Assembly: GCA_017503105.1 (NCBI GenBank) | Contig: JAFVTS010000011.1 | Coordinates: 62,001-126,000 of the forward strand | DNA length: 64,000 nucleotides | Direction of reading: 5' to 3' | DNA from: Clostridia bacterium | GTDB taxonomy: Bacteria > Bacillota > Clostridia > Oscillospirales > CAG-272 | Shown here: positions 42,743 to 49,822 of the stretch, piece by piece | How positions within the stretch are numbered: the stretch's first letter is position 1 | Layout: each line of letters starts with the position of its first letter | Translations under genes and position numbers: made by a program | Notes under the pieces: model-generated | The model's database searches: none | Seen by the model: the letters and a program-made list of their open reading frames with translations, nothing else | Told to the model about the DNA's origin: nothing

Positions 42743-43567
42743 TCAAAACCTTGTGTGTTTGACTTCGCTGCGGCTGCTCTCTTTCACGAGCTTGGCGAAC
42801 TTCAAGGGCGTGATCCCCTTTACCTTTTTGAAGACTGCCGAGAAATAGTTGCTGTCGTTGAAACCGCATCTCGCCGCAACCTCGGTTATAGAAACGTCCT
42901 CCGTGCGAAGTATCTGTTCGGCGTTCATAATACGGACGAAGGTGATATACTCTTTGATGCCCACGCCTGCGACCGATTTGAATTTGCGCGAAAGGTGGCT
43001 CTCGCTGATTGAGAATTTGCGACCGAGCTTGTCAAGAGCAAGCTCCTCGCCGTAATGGCGGTTGATGTATTCGGATATCTCGTGAACCACCTTGTCAGAC
43101 TCGCTTATCTTTACCACGGCCTCCGTGCTATAATGATAAATGAAGGAAACAAGCTCGAGTATGTGTATCTTGACGGTAGCCATACCGACGGGATTCTCTC
43201 TGTCGTAGTGACGCCCGATGGCGTGAAGTATTCGCTCAAACTCCTCGCGTCTGTTATCGGGAATGTGAACCAGACGGTGAGACAAAAGATGCTCAAGGAG
43301 GCAGGCGGTCTGCTCGTCGAAGAGATCGTCGTTGAATGACAGGAGAAAACGCTCGTTGTGCATACATTCCTCGCTATCGGTGGTATGAAAGGTGTCTTTG
43401 GGAATTATCACCACGTCGCCCTTGACCACGTTGAATATCTCGTCGCCCACGACGTACTTCGTCGTTCCGTTGACGAGATAATATATTTCGTGATTGCGGT
43501 GCTTGTGCATTCGAACTATCTTTCTGTGCTTGTTCACCTTATCGTATGAAAAGAATATGTATGCCAT
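42743..43567 (-). CDS. AraC-family regulator beside the alpha-galacturonidase gene
   Basis: A 274-residue AraC protein. The N-terminal cupin region shows HKHRNHEIYYLVNGTTKYVVGDE and GDVVIIPKDTFHTTDSE. The C-terminal double HTH (about 168-262) shows LDKLGRKFSISESHLSRKFK and ITEVAARCGFNDSNYFSAVFKKVKGITPLKF. It is divergent from the LplD-like GH4 gene. The GH4 promoter has a perfect -10 but no recognisable -35, which suggests activation by this protein in response to a uronate or pectin fragment (inference). Confidence 0.94.
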   Translation of the reverse strand: MAYIFFSYDKVNKHRKIVRMHKHRNHEIYYLVNGTTKYVVGDEIFNVVKGDVVIIPKDTFHTTDSEECMHNERFLLSFNDDLFDEQTACLLEHLLSHRLVHIPDNRREEFERILHAIGRHYDRENPVGMATVKIHILELVSFIYHYSTEAVVKISESDKVVHEISEYINRHYGEELALDKLGRKFSISESHLSRKFKSVAGVGIKEYITFVRIMNAEQILRTEDVSITEVAARCGFNDSNYFSAVFKKVKGITPLKFAKLVKESSRSEVKHTRF

Positions 43568-43596
43568 AGTTTTTCCTTCGTTTCTTTTTTGCTATT

Positions 43597-43625
43597 ATCA
43601 TATCACAAGCAGCGGAAAAAATCAA
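43597..43625 (-). promoter_or_regulatory. sigma-A-type promoter of the AraC gene
   Basis: Minus strand: -35 TTGATT (43625-43620), 17 bp, -10 TATGAT (43602-43597). Confidence 0.6.
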
Positions 43626-43690
43626 GCAATTTTTTCGTGTTTTTAGTCATATAAGGCAATTTATTCAAGGAAAAAGATAAAAAAACGTTA

Positions 43691-43696
43691 TATAAT
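43691..43696 (+). promoter_or_regulatory. -10 element of the GH4 gene (no -35 seen)
   Basis: A perfect TATAAT, 35 bases before the GH4 start. The bases around 43668-43673 do not resemble a -35, as expected for an AraC-activated promoter. GGAGG at about 43718-43722 is the Shine-Dalgarno. Confidence 0.5.
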
Positions 43697-43731
43697 GTAC
43701 TTGTAAACTAAATTGTTGGAGGTATACAAAA

Positions 43732-45150
43732 ATGAAGTACGTTGATAAGAAAGTAAAGGACATCAAGATCGCCTACGTTGGCGGCGGCTCGCGCGGATGG
43801 GCGTGGGGACTTATGAGCGATCTCGTATCCTGCGACGACATAAGCGGTGACGTTTATCTCTACGACATCGATTACGAGGCTGCGCAGGCAAACGAAATTA
43901 TCGGTAACAAGTACAATTCGGTAGAGGGCGCTAAGAGCGTGTGGAACTATCACGCGGTAAAAACCGCAAAGGAAGCTATGGTGGGAGCCGATTTCGTAAT
44001 CATCTCCATTCTTCCCGGCACCTTTGACGAGATGGGCTCGGACGTCCACGCGCCCGAAAAGTACGGCATCTATCAGTCGGTAGGCGACACCACGGGCCCC
44101 GGCGGCATCATCAGAGCTATGCGCACCATTCCTATGTTCGAGCAGATCGCAGGCTACATAAAGGAATATTGCCCCAACGCCTGGGTAATTAACTACACGA
44201 ACCCTATGACGCTCTGCGTCAAAACTCTCTACAGAGTGTTCCCCGAGATCAAGGCGTTCGGCTGCTGCCACGAGGTGTTTGGCACTCAAAGGCTCCTGAA
44301 GTCGGTAGTCAAAGAATACTTCGGCGTTGATGCAAAGAGAAGCGAGATCAAGGTAAATCCCGTTTCGGTCAATCACTTCACCTGGCTCACCGAGGCGAAG
44401 TTCAGAGACGTTGACCTCTTCCCTTACTACAAGAAGTTCTGCGAGAAGTATGCTGAATCGGGCTACGTTACCGAGGAGCACCAACAAAAGAAAGCCGCCA
44501 GCGTCACGACGCCCTGGTTCTTCACCTCCGAGAAGGTCAAGATGGAGCTTTTCCTCCGCTTTGGCGTGATTGCGGCGGCAGGTGACAGACATCTGGCAGA
44601 GTTCTGCCCGGGCAAGTGGTATCTCGAATCTCCCGAGCAGGTTGAAGCTATGGGCTTCGCTCTCACACCTATATCTTATAGATATAGAAACCTCGCAAAC
44701 AGACTTGCAAAGAGCGAGCGCCTGAAGAGCGGCGAGGAGAAACTCGAAATATCGGTTACCGGTGAGGAGGGCACTCATCAGATGAGAGCGCTTCTCGGTC
44801 TTTGCGATCTCGTTACGAACGTAAACATCCCCAACCGCGGACAGATACCCAATCTCCCGCTCGGAGCCGTAGTTGAGACCAACGCCGTATTCAGATCGGG
44901 CTCGCTTACTCCCGTGTTTGCAGGTCCCGTTCCCGCAAGCATTCATCCCCTCGTATCGAGAGTTTCCGCTCAGCAGGAAAACATTTCCGCAGCTATCGCA
45001 GAGCGCGATCTTGAAAAGATCTTCGCTTGTTTCGTAAACGATCCTCTCGTCACGTGCTCTATATCCGACGCACGCAAGCTCTTTATTGAGATGTGTGAGA
45101 ATACAAAGAAATATCTTGACTCTTACGATCTTGACAGCCTGAAGGGATAA
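43732..45150 (+). CDS. lplD: GH4 alpha-galacturonidase (LplD-like)
   Basis: A 472-residue NAD+/Mn2+-dependent GH4 glycosidase, cytoplasmic. The N-terminal Rossmann motif is GGGSRGW (17-23). Substrate and metal motifs are VGDTTGPGGIIRAMR, NYTNPMT, GCCHEVFGTQ (Cys179, His180) and SVNHFTWLT (Asn214, His215), then AAGDRHLAEF. These match LplD of Bacillus as I remember it, not the melibiase or 6-phospho-alpha-glucosidase branches. The predicted reaction is release of galacturonate from short oligogalacturonides by redox-assisted elimination. Together with the GH28-like protein at 21 kb it supports pectin-fragment use. Confidence 0.88.
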   Translation: MKYVDKKVKDIKIAYVGGGSRGWAWGLMSDLVSCDDISGDVYLYDIDYEAAQANEIIGNKYNSVEGAKSVWNYHAVKTAKEAMVGADFVIISILPGTFDEMGSDVHAPEKYGIYQSVGDTTGPGGIIRAMRTIPMFEQIAGYIKEYCPNAWVINYTNPMTLCVKTLYRVFPEIKAFGCCHEVFGTQRLLKSVVKEYFGVDAKRSEIKVNPVSVNHFTWLTEAKFRDVDLFPYYKKFCEKYAESGYVTEEHQQKKAASVTTPWFFTSEKVKMELFLRFGVIAAAGDRHLAEFCPGKWYLESPEQVEAMGFALTPISYRYRNLANRLAKSERLKSGEEKLEISVTGEEGTHQMRALLGLCDLVTNVNIPNRGQIPNLPLGAVVETNAVFRSGSLTPVFAGPVPASIHPLVSRVSAQQENISAAIAERDLEKIFACFVNDPLVTCSISDARKLFIEMCENTKKYLDSYDLDSLKG

Positions 45151-45295
45151 AAGGTGTTCGTAAAGAGAACGAAAAACGCATCGGTTTGACGGTGACGGAT
45201 GAAAGGACAAAGCCTTCTGCTCTTTGGCTGCCGCAACGCAAATATTGATGAGCTAAGGCGTAAAATGCCCGTCGCGTTCAAAGATAACCGAATAA

Positions 45296-45335
45296 AAAAC
45301 AGACGGAGACACTGTATCACAGTGTCTCCGTCTTT
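45296..45335. terminator. Terminator between lplD and murQ
   Basis: A 14-bp perfect stem AGACGGAGACACTG/CAGTGTCTCCGTCT (45301-45314 with 45320-45333). The best T run (TTTTTT) is on the minus strand, with TCTTTG on the plus strand. The 145 bases between lplD and this hairpin hold a 48-codon frame from 45199 without a Shine-Dalgarno, which I do not call. Confidence 0.82.
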
Positions 45336-45411
45336 GCGTTGAATGAATTCAACCGATTTTAAGGCTTAAAACCTATGGTTTTATTCGTTTCGTTTTAGTT
45401 TTTTATTACAG

Positions 45412-46221
45412 TTATTTTCCGTATGCTTCAAACGCTCGCCTTAAGACGAAGTCGTTTTCCACGAGCAATTTTTCGGCGGCTTCGGCGTCAAGACCGAGCA
45501 CGTCCGTGACTATTCCTATCATTCTTTTTCTGAGCTTGATGTTCGTCGGACGCAGGTTTATCATAAGGTTTTCATATACGTGACCGAGCTTGATCATCAC
45601 CGCCGTCGAGATCATATTGAGTATCATCTTGTGCGCAGAGCCCGCCTTCATTCTCGTGGAGCCCGTGACAGCCTCCGCTCCCGTGTCGGGATGGATGGCG
45701 AGGTCTGCCGCCGCTTCAAGAGGCGTGTCGGTGTTGGAGGTCAGAGAGATCTTGAGCGCTCCGACCCTCGTCGCCTCGGAAAATGCTCCGAGCACGTATG
45801 CGGCACCGCCCGCAGCGGAGATTCCGACAACGGAGTCTTTTTCGGTGAGCCCGTAAGCCGCAATATCGGAAACGCCCGCGTCAAAGCTGTCCTCAGCGCC
45901 CTCTGCCGCCGTTCTTATCGCCTTGTCGCCGCCCGCGATTATTCCAACGACAAGACCGTGGGGCACGCCGTAGGTCGGCGGACATTCGGAGGCGTCAACG
46001 ACGCCGAGCCTTCCCGACGTGCCGCATCCGACGTAGAAGAGTCTTCCGCCCTCCTTCATTCTTTCGTAAATAGCGTCGACCGCGCGAGTTATTCTGTCAA
46101 GCTCGGGGGTGATGGATTCTGCGGCTATTATGTTCTCCCTCTGTATAGCCGCTATCATCTCGCCCGTAGTCATCTTGTCTATGTGCGTGGTGTTTTCGTT
46201 TCTCATTTCCGTTTTTAACAT
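45412..46221 (-). CDS. murQ: N-acetylmuramic acid 6-phosphate etherase
   Basis: A 269-residue MurQ, which cleaves the lactyl ether of MurNAc-6-P to give GlcNAc-6-P and D-lactate during peptidoglycan recycling. The SIS domain carries GCGTSGRLGVVDASECPPTYG and VGISAAGGAAYVLGA; the latter is the region where family members normally have GISAS. AVTGSTRMKAGSAHKMILNM is the classic MurQ signature with catalytic Glu and His residues. Slightly shorter than the usual 300. It starts 2 bases after the HTH-kinase gene, so the two are one operon. Confidence 0.95.
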   Translation of the reverse strand: MLKTEMRNENTTHIDKMTTGEMIAAIQRENIIAAESITPELDRITRAVDAIYERMKEGGRLFYVGCGTSGRLGVVDASECPPTYGVPHGLVVGIIAGGDKAIRTAAEGAEDSFDAGVSDIAAYGLTEKDSVVGISAAGGAAYVLGAFSEATRVGALKISLTSNTDTPLEAAADLAIHPDTGAEAVTGSTRMKAGSAHKMILNMISTAVMIKLGHVYENLMINLRPTNIKLRKRMIGIVTDVLGLDAEAAEKLLVENDFVLRRAFEAYGK

Positions 46222-46223
46222 CT

Positions 46224-47336
46224 TTATATCTCCTTTATGTTTTCTGCTCCCGCAAGCATCAGAGCACCGTATATCGGTGCACCCGTGTTTGCGCTTATAT
46301 CGTATTTATCCGCGTCCTTCAAATGCTTTTTGATAAGAGGCAGCAATAGCCTGAATTCCTTGACGAGTCCGCCGACGAGCACCGCGCGCACTCTTCCGTC
46401 CGCGCTCCTCGGAGCATTTTCTATGAGCCTTGCTATCGCCCGCATATTCTCGTCGATTATACGCGTCGCAACAGCGTCCCCTTCCTTAAAAGCCGAAAAA
46501 ACGATAGGCGCGAAGGATGCCGTTGTCCGTTTTCCGCCCTTGTAAAGCGTACCGAGCGAGTCTATCAGCTTCTCTGCGCCGAGCGACTCCCGCAGTTTTT
46601 CTAAAAGAACCGTTTGCTCGCCGCGTCCCTCTTCAAAATTCAAAGCGGCGATAAGGGCGTCGCGCCCGATGGCAAAGCCCGAGCCTCCGTCGTCAAAGAG
46701 GTAACCGTATCCGCCGTTTCTTACGAGCTTTCCGTTATGGCGGCTGAACGCTATCGAGCCCGTTCCCATAATCACCGCCGTGCCCTCGCCCCTGCCGAGC
46801 GCAAGAGCGACAGCGTTTTCGGCGTCGCTGCCGTTTTCGGCGGAAGCAAAGCCGTAATTTTCAAGAAACGTTCGTATGCGAGCCTTGTAATCGCCCGTTA
46901 TTCCTCCCGAGATGCCCGCAAAAACGGAGATCTTTGAGTACGGAATGCTCGCGCACACCGTTTTGATGCCGTCGGCAAGCACCTCGAAGGTGCGCTCAAT
47001 GCCGATATCGACGGGATTCGAGCCGACGAGGGTGGTTTTGTAAAGCACGCTGCCGTCGGAATCCGCTAAGGCAAACGTCGTTTTCGTTCCGCCGCCGTCA
47101 ATTCCGAGGTAGTATCTTTGATCGCTGTTCTCGGAGAGCAGGGAATCTATGCTTGTCCCCAGCTTTTTCGCAAGAATGGGCAACACCGCGCTCGGAGCTA
47201 TGACCGCGCCGCTTTCCCATTTGCTGACCGATTTTTCGGAATAGCCGATGAGCTCGGCAAGCTCCTTTTGCGTGTATCCGAGCTCTCTCCGACGCTCTTT
47301 CAGATTTTTCGCGAAAGCTTCGCTCTGAAGATTCAT
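46224..47336 (-). CDS. XRE HTH fused to BadF/BcrA-type amino-sugar kinase (MurK/NagK-like)
   Basis: A 370-residue fusion. Residues 8-62 are an XRE/Cro helix-turn-helix (YTQKELAELIGYSEKSVSKWESG). From residue 76 to the end it is an ASKHA kinase of the BadF/BadG family: phosphate-1 motif DGGGTKT (80-86), VIMGTGSIAF (phosphate-2), GGYGYLFDDGGSGFAIG and VLVGGLV. Kinases of this kind beside murQ phosphorylate MurNAc and/or GlcNAc. The fused DNA-binding domain suggests a sugar-sensing autoregulator, analogous to ROK repressors but from a different kinase family. It is the first gene of the two-gene recycling operon. Confidence 0.9.
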   Translation of the reverse strand: MNLQSEAFAKNLKERRRELGYTQKELAELIGYSEKSVSKWESGAVIAPSAVLPILAKKLGTSIDSLLSENSDQRYYLGIDGGGTKTTFALADSDGSVLYKTTLVGSNPVDIGIERTFEVLADGIKTVCASIPYSKISVFAGISGGITGDYKARIRTFLENYGFASAENGSDAENAVALALGRGEGTAVIMGTGSIAFSRHNGKLVRNGGYGYLFDDGGSGFAIGRDALIAALNFEEGRGEQTVLLEKLRESLGAEKLIDSLGTLYKGGKRTTASFAPIVFSAFKEGDAVATRIIDENMRAIARLIENAPRSADGRVRAVLVGGLVKEFRLLLPLIKKHLKDADKYDISANTGAPIYGALMLAGAENIKEI

Positions 47337-47371
47337 ATTTTGCGTCCTCTCTTTTTTGTTCTTTTGTCTAC

Positions 47372-47400
47372 ATTATATACCATTTTTTTTGAAAAATCTA
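47372..47400 (-). promoter_or_regulatory. Probable promoter of the MurK-like/murQ operon
   Basis: Minus strand: perfect -10 TATAAT (47377-47372) with a poor -35 (TAGATT, 47400-47395) at 17 bp. Two GTAGA direct repeats flank the -10 and could be a site for the XRE domain. Confidence 0.4.
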
Positions 47401-47422
47401 CCCCTAAGCGCGAGAATTTAAA

Positions 47423-47453
47423 AAATAAACTCCACAAATCGTAGAGTTTATTT
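47423..47453. terminator. Terminator after the three-gene small-protein operon
   Basis: A 10-bp perfect stem AAATAAACTC/GAGTTTATTT (47423-47432 with 47444-47453) with T-rich flanks on both sides. It lies 47 bases past the stop at 47500. Confidence 0.75.
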
Positions 47454-47499
47454 TTGTTCTTGCAATATTTTTTACCGTGTGATAAAATATTTATGTAAC

Positions 47500-47865
47500 T
47501 TAAATGAATAGCAATATCAGAAGCATAACGGCGCACTCTCTGTCGCCTTCTTTTGAGAAGAAGAGCAGTGCCGCTGCGGCAATTATAAGGATCTCTTCGG
47601 TTCCTATGCCCGAGATGAACGATTTTATACCGCCGCCCGAAAACAGTCTTGTAATAGGACTTTCGCCACGGAAAAGCGAGGAGAAAACGCTCACGCTTTC
47701 GGTATTTTCGTTATCGCTTTGCGACTCTTCCGTCATCACGCTCGCCACCGCATCCCGCCCGTTTTCCTCTCGCTCACACGCCTCCTCGGCAAGAGCGGTG
47801 CCCGAGTAATTCTCGGGAGGCGTCGGCTGGACGTCCGTGTCCCTGAAATAACTTCTTGAATACAT
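47500..47865 (-). CDS. Unknown protein with C-terminal membrane segments (small-protein operon, third gene)
   Basis: A 121-residue protein starting MYSRSYFRDTDVQPTPPENYSG. The middle is acidic and Ser-rich. The end is hydrophobic (EEILIIAAAALLFF, a charged KEGDREC, then AVMLLILLFI), giving one or two membrane segments with the N-terminus probably cytoplasmic. I recall similarly organised proteins (short MYSR-type N-terminus, PENYSGTA motif, C-terminal hydrophobic pair) in Clostridia, but no function. The start has GGGAGG upstream. It is 16 bases after the previous gene. Confidence 0.75.
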   Translation of the reverse strand: MYSRSYFRDTDVQPTPPENYSGTALAEEACEREENGRDAVASVMTEESQSDNENTESVSVFSSLFRGESPITRLFSGGGIKSFISGIGTEEILIIAAAALLFFSKEGDRECAVMLLILLFI

Positions 47866-47881
47866 AAGAGCCTCCCTTTTT

Positions 47882-48208
47882 TTACTTTTTCGCCTTCATC
47901 ATATCAAATATCTCACCGAAGGTAAGCATAGAGTCTATCGCGCGAGCCCTTTTGTCCGAAAGGTAAGGTTTCAGCGCGCAGAGCAGGCGGCTTCGCCTCT
48001 CGTCTCCGCTCGGCTGTGCCTGAACGGGTTCTGCTCGCGGTGCTTTCTCCTCGGGCGCTTCCGCGCTCACGTCTATCTCGTCCTTTTTCTCCTCGGGCGT
48101 CTGATCGCCTCCCGCAAGGCGGGAGATCTGTTCTATAAGCTCGGGGTGCTCCATTATAGCGCTTACAAGACCTGCAAGGTCGGTCCTTCCGTCTGTCGCG
48201 GTACTCAT
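47882..48208 (-). CDS. Unknown protein with conserved C-terminal helix region (small-protein operon, second gene)
   Basis: A 108-residue soluble protein. N-terminal helical part (LAGLVSAIMEHPELIEQISRL), a low-complexity acidic/Pro middle (about 35-68), then RRSRLLCALKPYLSDKRARAIDSML, which looks like the conserved core. It starts 1 base after the stop of the upstream gene, so coupling is likely. No family function is known to me. Confidence 0.75.
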   Translation of the reverse strand: MSTATDGRTDLAGLVSAIMEHPELIEQISRLAGGDQTPEEKKDEIDVSAEAPEEKAPRAEPVQAQPSGDERRSRLLCALKPYLSDKRARAIDSMLTFGEIFDMMKAKK

Positions 48209-48209
48209 A

Positions 48210-48434
48210 TCACTTCACACCCTTTCTGTAATCGTTCAGTATCTTTGCCGCTCTGGCAAGGTCCATAGCGCCCCCGCCCGACACCGCCGAGCGCATCTTA
48301 TCCATTTCTGCCTTTGGAGGCGGTGCTTTCGGAAGCTCGAAGCCTTTTTCCGAAGCCATTCTGACTACGTCTGCCCAAAGCTCCTCGTCGTTCTTTTCCA
48401 AGAGTTTTGCAAGCTTTTCCTTATCTACTCTCAT
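48210..48434 (-). CDS. Unknown 74-residue protein (small-protein operon, first gene)
   Basis: A small helical protein, MRVDKEKLAKLLEKNDEELW, continuing VVRMASEKGFELP and ending ARAAKILNDYRKGVK. The frame is open 14 codons upstream, but the ATG at 48434 follows GGAGAGGGG with proper spacing and starts at the conserved-looking helix. It heads a tight three-gene operon, divergent from the phosphodiesterase gene. I recall homologues across Clostridia in the same company but know no role. Confidence 0.75.
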   Translation of the reverse strand: MRVDKEKLAKLLEKNDEELWADVVRMASEKGFELPKAPPPKAEMDKMRSAVSGGGAMDLARAAKILNDYRKGVK

Positions 48435-48569
48435 AAAATACCCCTCTCCGCACTTCCGTTTTTCGGGGAAGCGCAATAAGCATTTCGCACGGCAAAAAGC
48501 GCGGTGCGATCATCCGATTACAGTATATGCGGCATCGGAATTTGCCGTTACATCAAGGAGATTTTTAAA

Positions 48570-49064
48570 ATGAAATGTATCGTTATATCCGATTCTCACC
48601 GCTCCGAGGAGAATATAAGCCGCGCCCTATCGAAAAATCCCGATGCCGATATGGTCTTTTTCCTCGGTGACGGGATAGGCGGCGTAGAGAAACACGTGGA
48701 GCGGCGCGATAAGCAGTGGGTATGCGTGCTCGGCAACTGCGACAGACCCACCGTTATTGACGGCTCTTTCGTGAAAAAGGTGGAGTGCGTCAGCTTCTTC
48801 GGTAAAAAAATAGTTCTGACTCACGGCGACCTGTACGGCGCTAAGTACGGCTCGGGCGGACTTCTCGCTCTTGCGAAGGAGCAGGGCGCAGCCGCCGTTC
48901 TTTACGGTCACACCCACGTGGCAAAAGAGGAATATTTCCCCGAGCTCGGAGTCACACTCTTTAATCCAGGGAGCCTTGAGGCGGGGTGGGGCGCGCAGCC
49001 GTCCTTCGGACTTCTCACCGTATCGGAGCAGGGAGAGCTTCTGTTTTCTCACGGAACTCTTTGA
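48570..49064 (+). CDS. YfcE/MJ0936-type metallophosphodiesterase
   Basis: A 164-residue calcineurin-fold phosphodiesterase. Metal-binding motifs: ISDSHRS (6-12), FFLGDGIGG, VLGNCDR, LTHGDLYG and YGHTHV, then NPGSLEAGW. The family hydrolyses phosphodiesters such as bis-pNPP in vitro; natural substrates are unclear. The ATG at 48570 follows AAGGAG. The 22-codon upstream extension is rejected for lack of a site. It is divergent from the small-protein operon. Confidence 0.92.
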   Translation: MKCIVISDSHRSEENISRALSKNPDADMVFFLGDGIGGVEKHVERRDKQWVCVLGNCDRPTVIDGSFVKKVECVSFFGKKIVLTHGDLYGAKYGSGGLLALAKEQGAAAVLYGHTHVAKEEYFPELGVTLFNPGSLEAGWGAQPSFGLLTVSEQGELLFSHGTL

Positions 49065-49133
49065 CAGAGGTCTTTTCGCGCGGCGGTGCTGTAAAAAAAA
49101 GAAGCGATTTTGAATTTTCGTATCCTACAAACC

Positions 49134-49162
49134 TTGAAATATTCATAAATTTGTGATAAAAT
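49134..49162 (+). promoter_or_regulatory. sigma-A-type promoter of the XRE regulator - ABC exporter operon
   Basis: -35 TTGAAA (49134-49139), 17 bp, -10 TAAAAT (49157-49162). The start codon of the next gene is a GTG preceded by AAAGGAAA. Confidence 0.62.
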
Positions 49163-49200
49163 ATAATATTATGCTATAAAACTTAAGAAAGGAAACGCGA

Positions 49201-49800
49201 GTGGAGGATATAAGAGCGGCTATTGCCGAGAATATAACGGAGCTGCGCCAGGGCGCAAAGCTCACACAGAGCAATCTTGCCGACGTTTTGAATTATTCCG
49301 ATAAAGCGGTCTCAAAGTGGGAGCGGGCGGAGGCTGTGCCCGATATTACCGTCTTGAAGCAGATCGCCGATTATTTCGACGTCAGCGTCGATTACCTTCT
49401 GACGCGCAAGCACGACAAGGGTGAGCACCCGAGCAACGAGCGCGCGGAGCTGAAAAGAAAAAATCATTTTATAATATCCGCGCTTTCCGTGATGCTCGTC
49501 TGGCTTTTAACGGTGCTCGCGTTCACGATACTCTCGCTTTGCGGGCTTTCAAATCATTGGAGCGTTTTTCTGATAGCCGTACCCGTGTCGCTCATCGTTA
49601 TTCTCGTATTTAATTCGATATGGGGCGTAAGACGGATGAATTTCTTTATCATCAGTCTTCTGACGTGGTCTTTGATCGCGGCTCTTCACGTAACGATCCT
49701 CGTATACGCTAAAAGCAATCTTTGGCGCCTTTATCTCATCGGGGTCCCCGCTCAGCTGATCATAATTCTCTCGGGATTTATAAAATTCAAGAAAAAATAA
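49201..49800 (+). CDS. XRE-family regulator with four C-terminal membrane segments
   Basis: A 199-residue protein starting at GTG. Residues 7-68 form an XRE HTH (LTQSNLADVLNYSDKAVSKWER, then DYFDVSVDYLLT). Residues about 90-195 hold four hydrophobic segments, e.g. FIISALSVMLVWLLTVLAF and LYLIGVPAQLIIILSGFI. This is a membrane-tethered transcription factor type. Since it lies 22 bases before an ABC exporter and shares its promoter, it may sense the same envelope signal or substrate and control that operon (inference). Confidence 0.88.
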   Translation: MEDIRAAIAENITELRQGAKLTQSNLADVLNYSDKAVSKWERAEAVPDITVLKQIADYFDVSVDYLLTRKHDKGEHPSNERAELKRKNHFIISALSVMLVWLLTVLAFTILSLCGLSNHWSVFLIAVPVSLIVILVFNSIWGVRRMNFFIISLLTWSLIAALHVTILVYAKSNLWRLYLIGVPAQLIIILSGFIKFKKK

Positions 49801-49822
49801 TATTAAGGGAGGTGCGGCTTTT

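Noticed and set aside
43708..45210. 500-codon open frame opposite the GH4 gene
   Set aside because: Antisense of a gene with clear catalytic motifs. It runs through the promoter region and has no start signal.
45199..45345. 48-codon frame (MKGQSLLLFGCRN...) between lplD and murQ
   Set aside because: No Shine-Dalgarno, no promoter, and it runs through the terminator hairpin.
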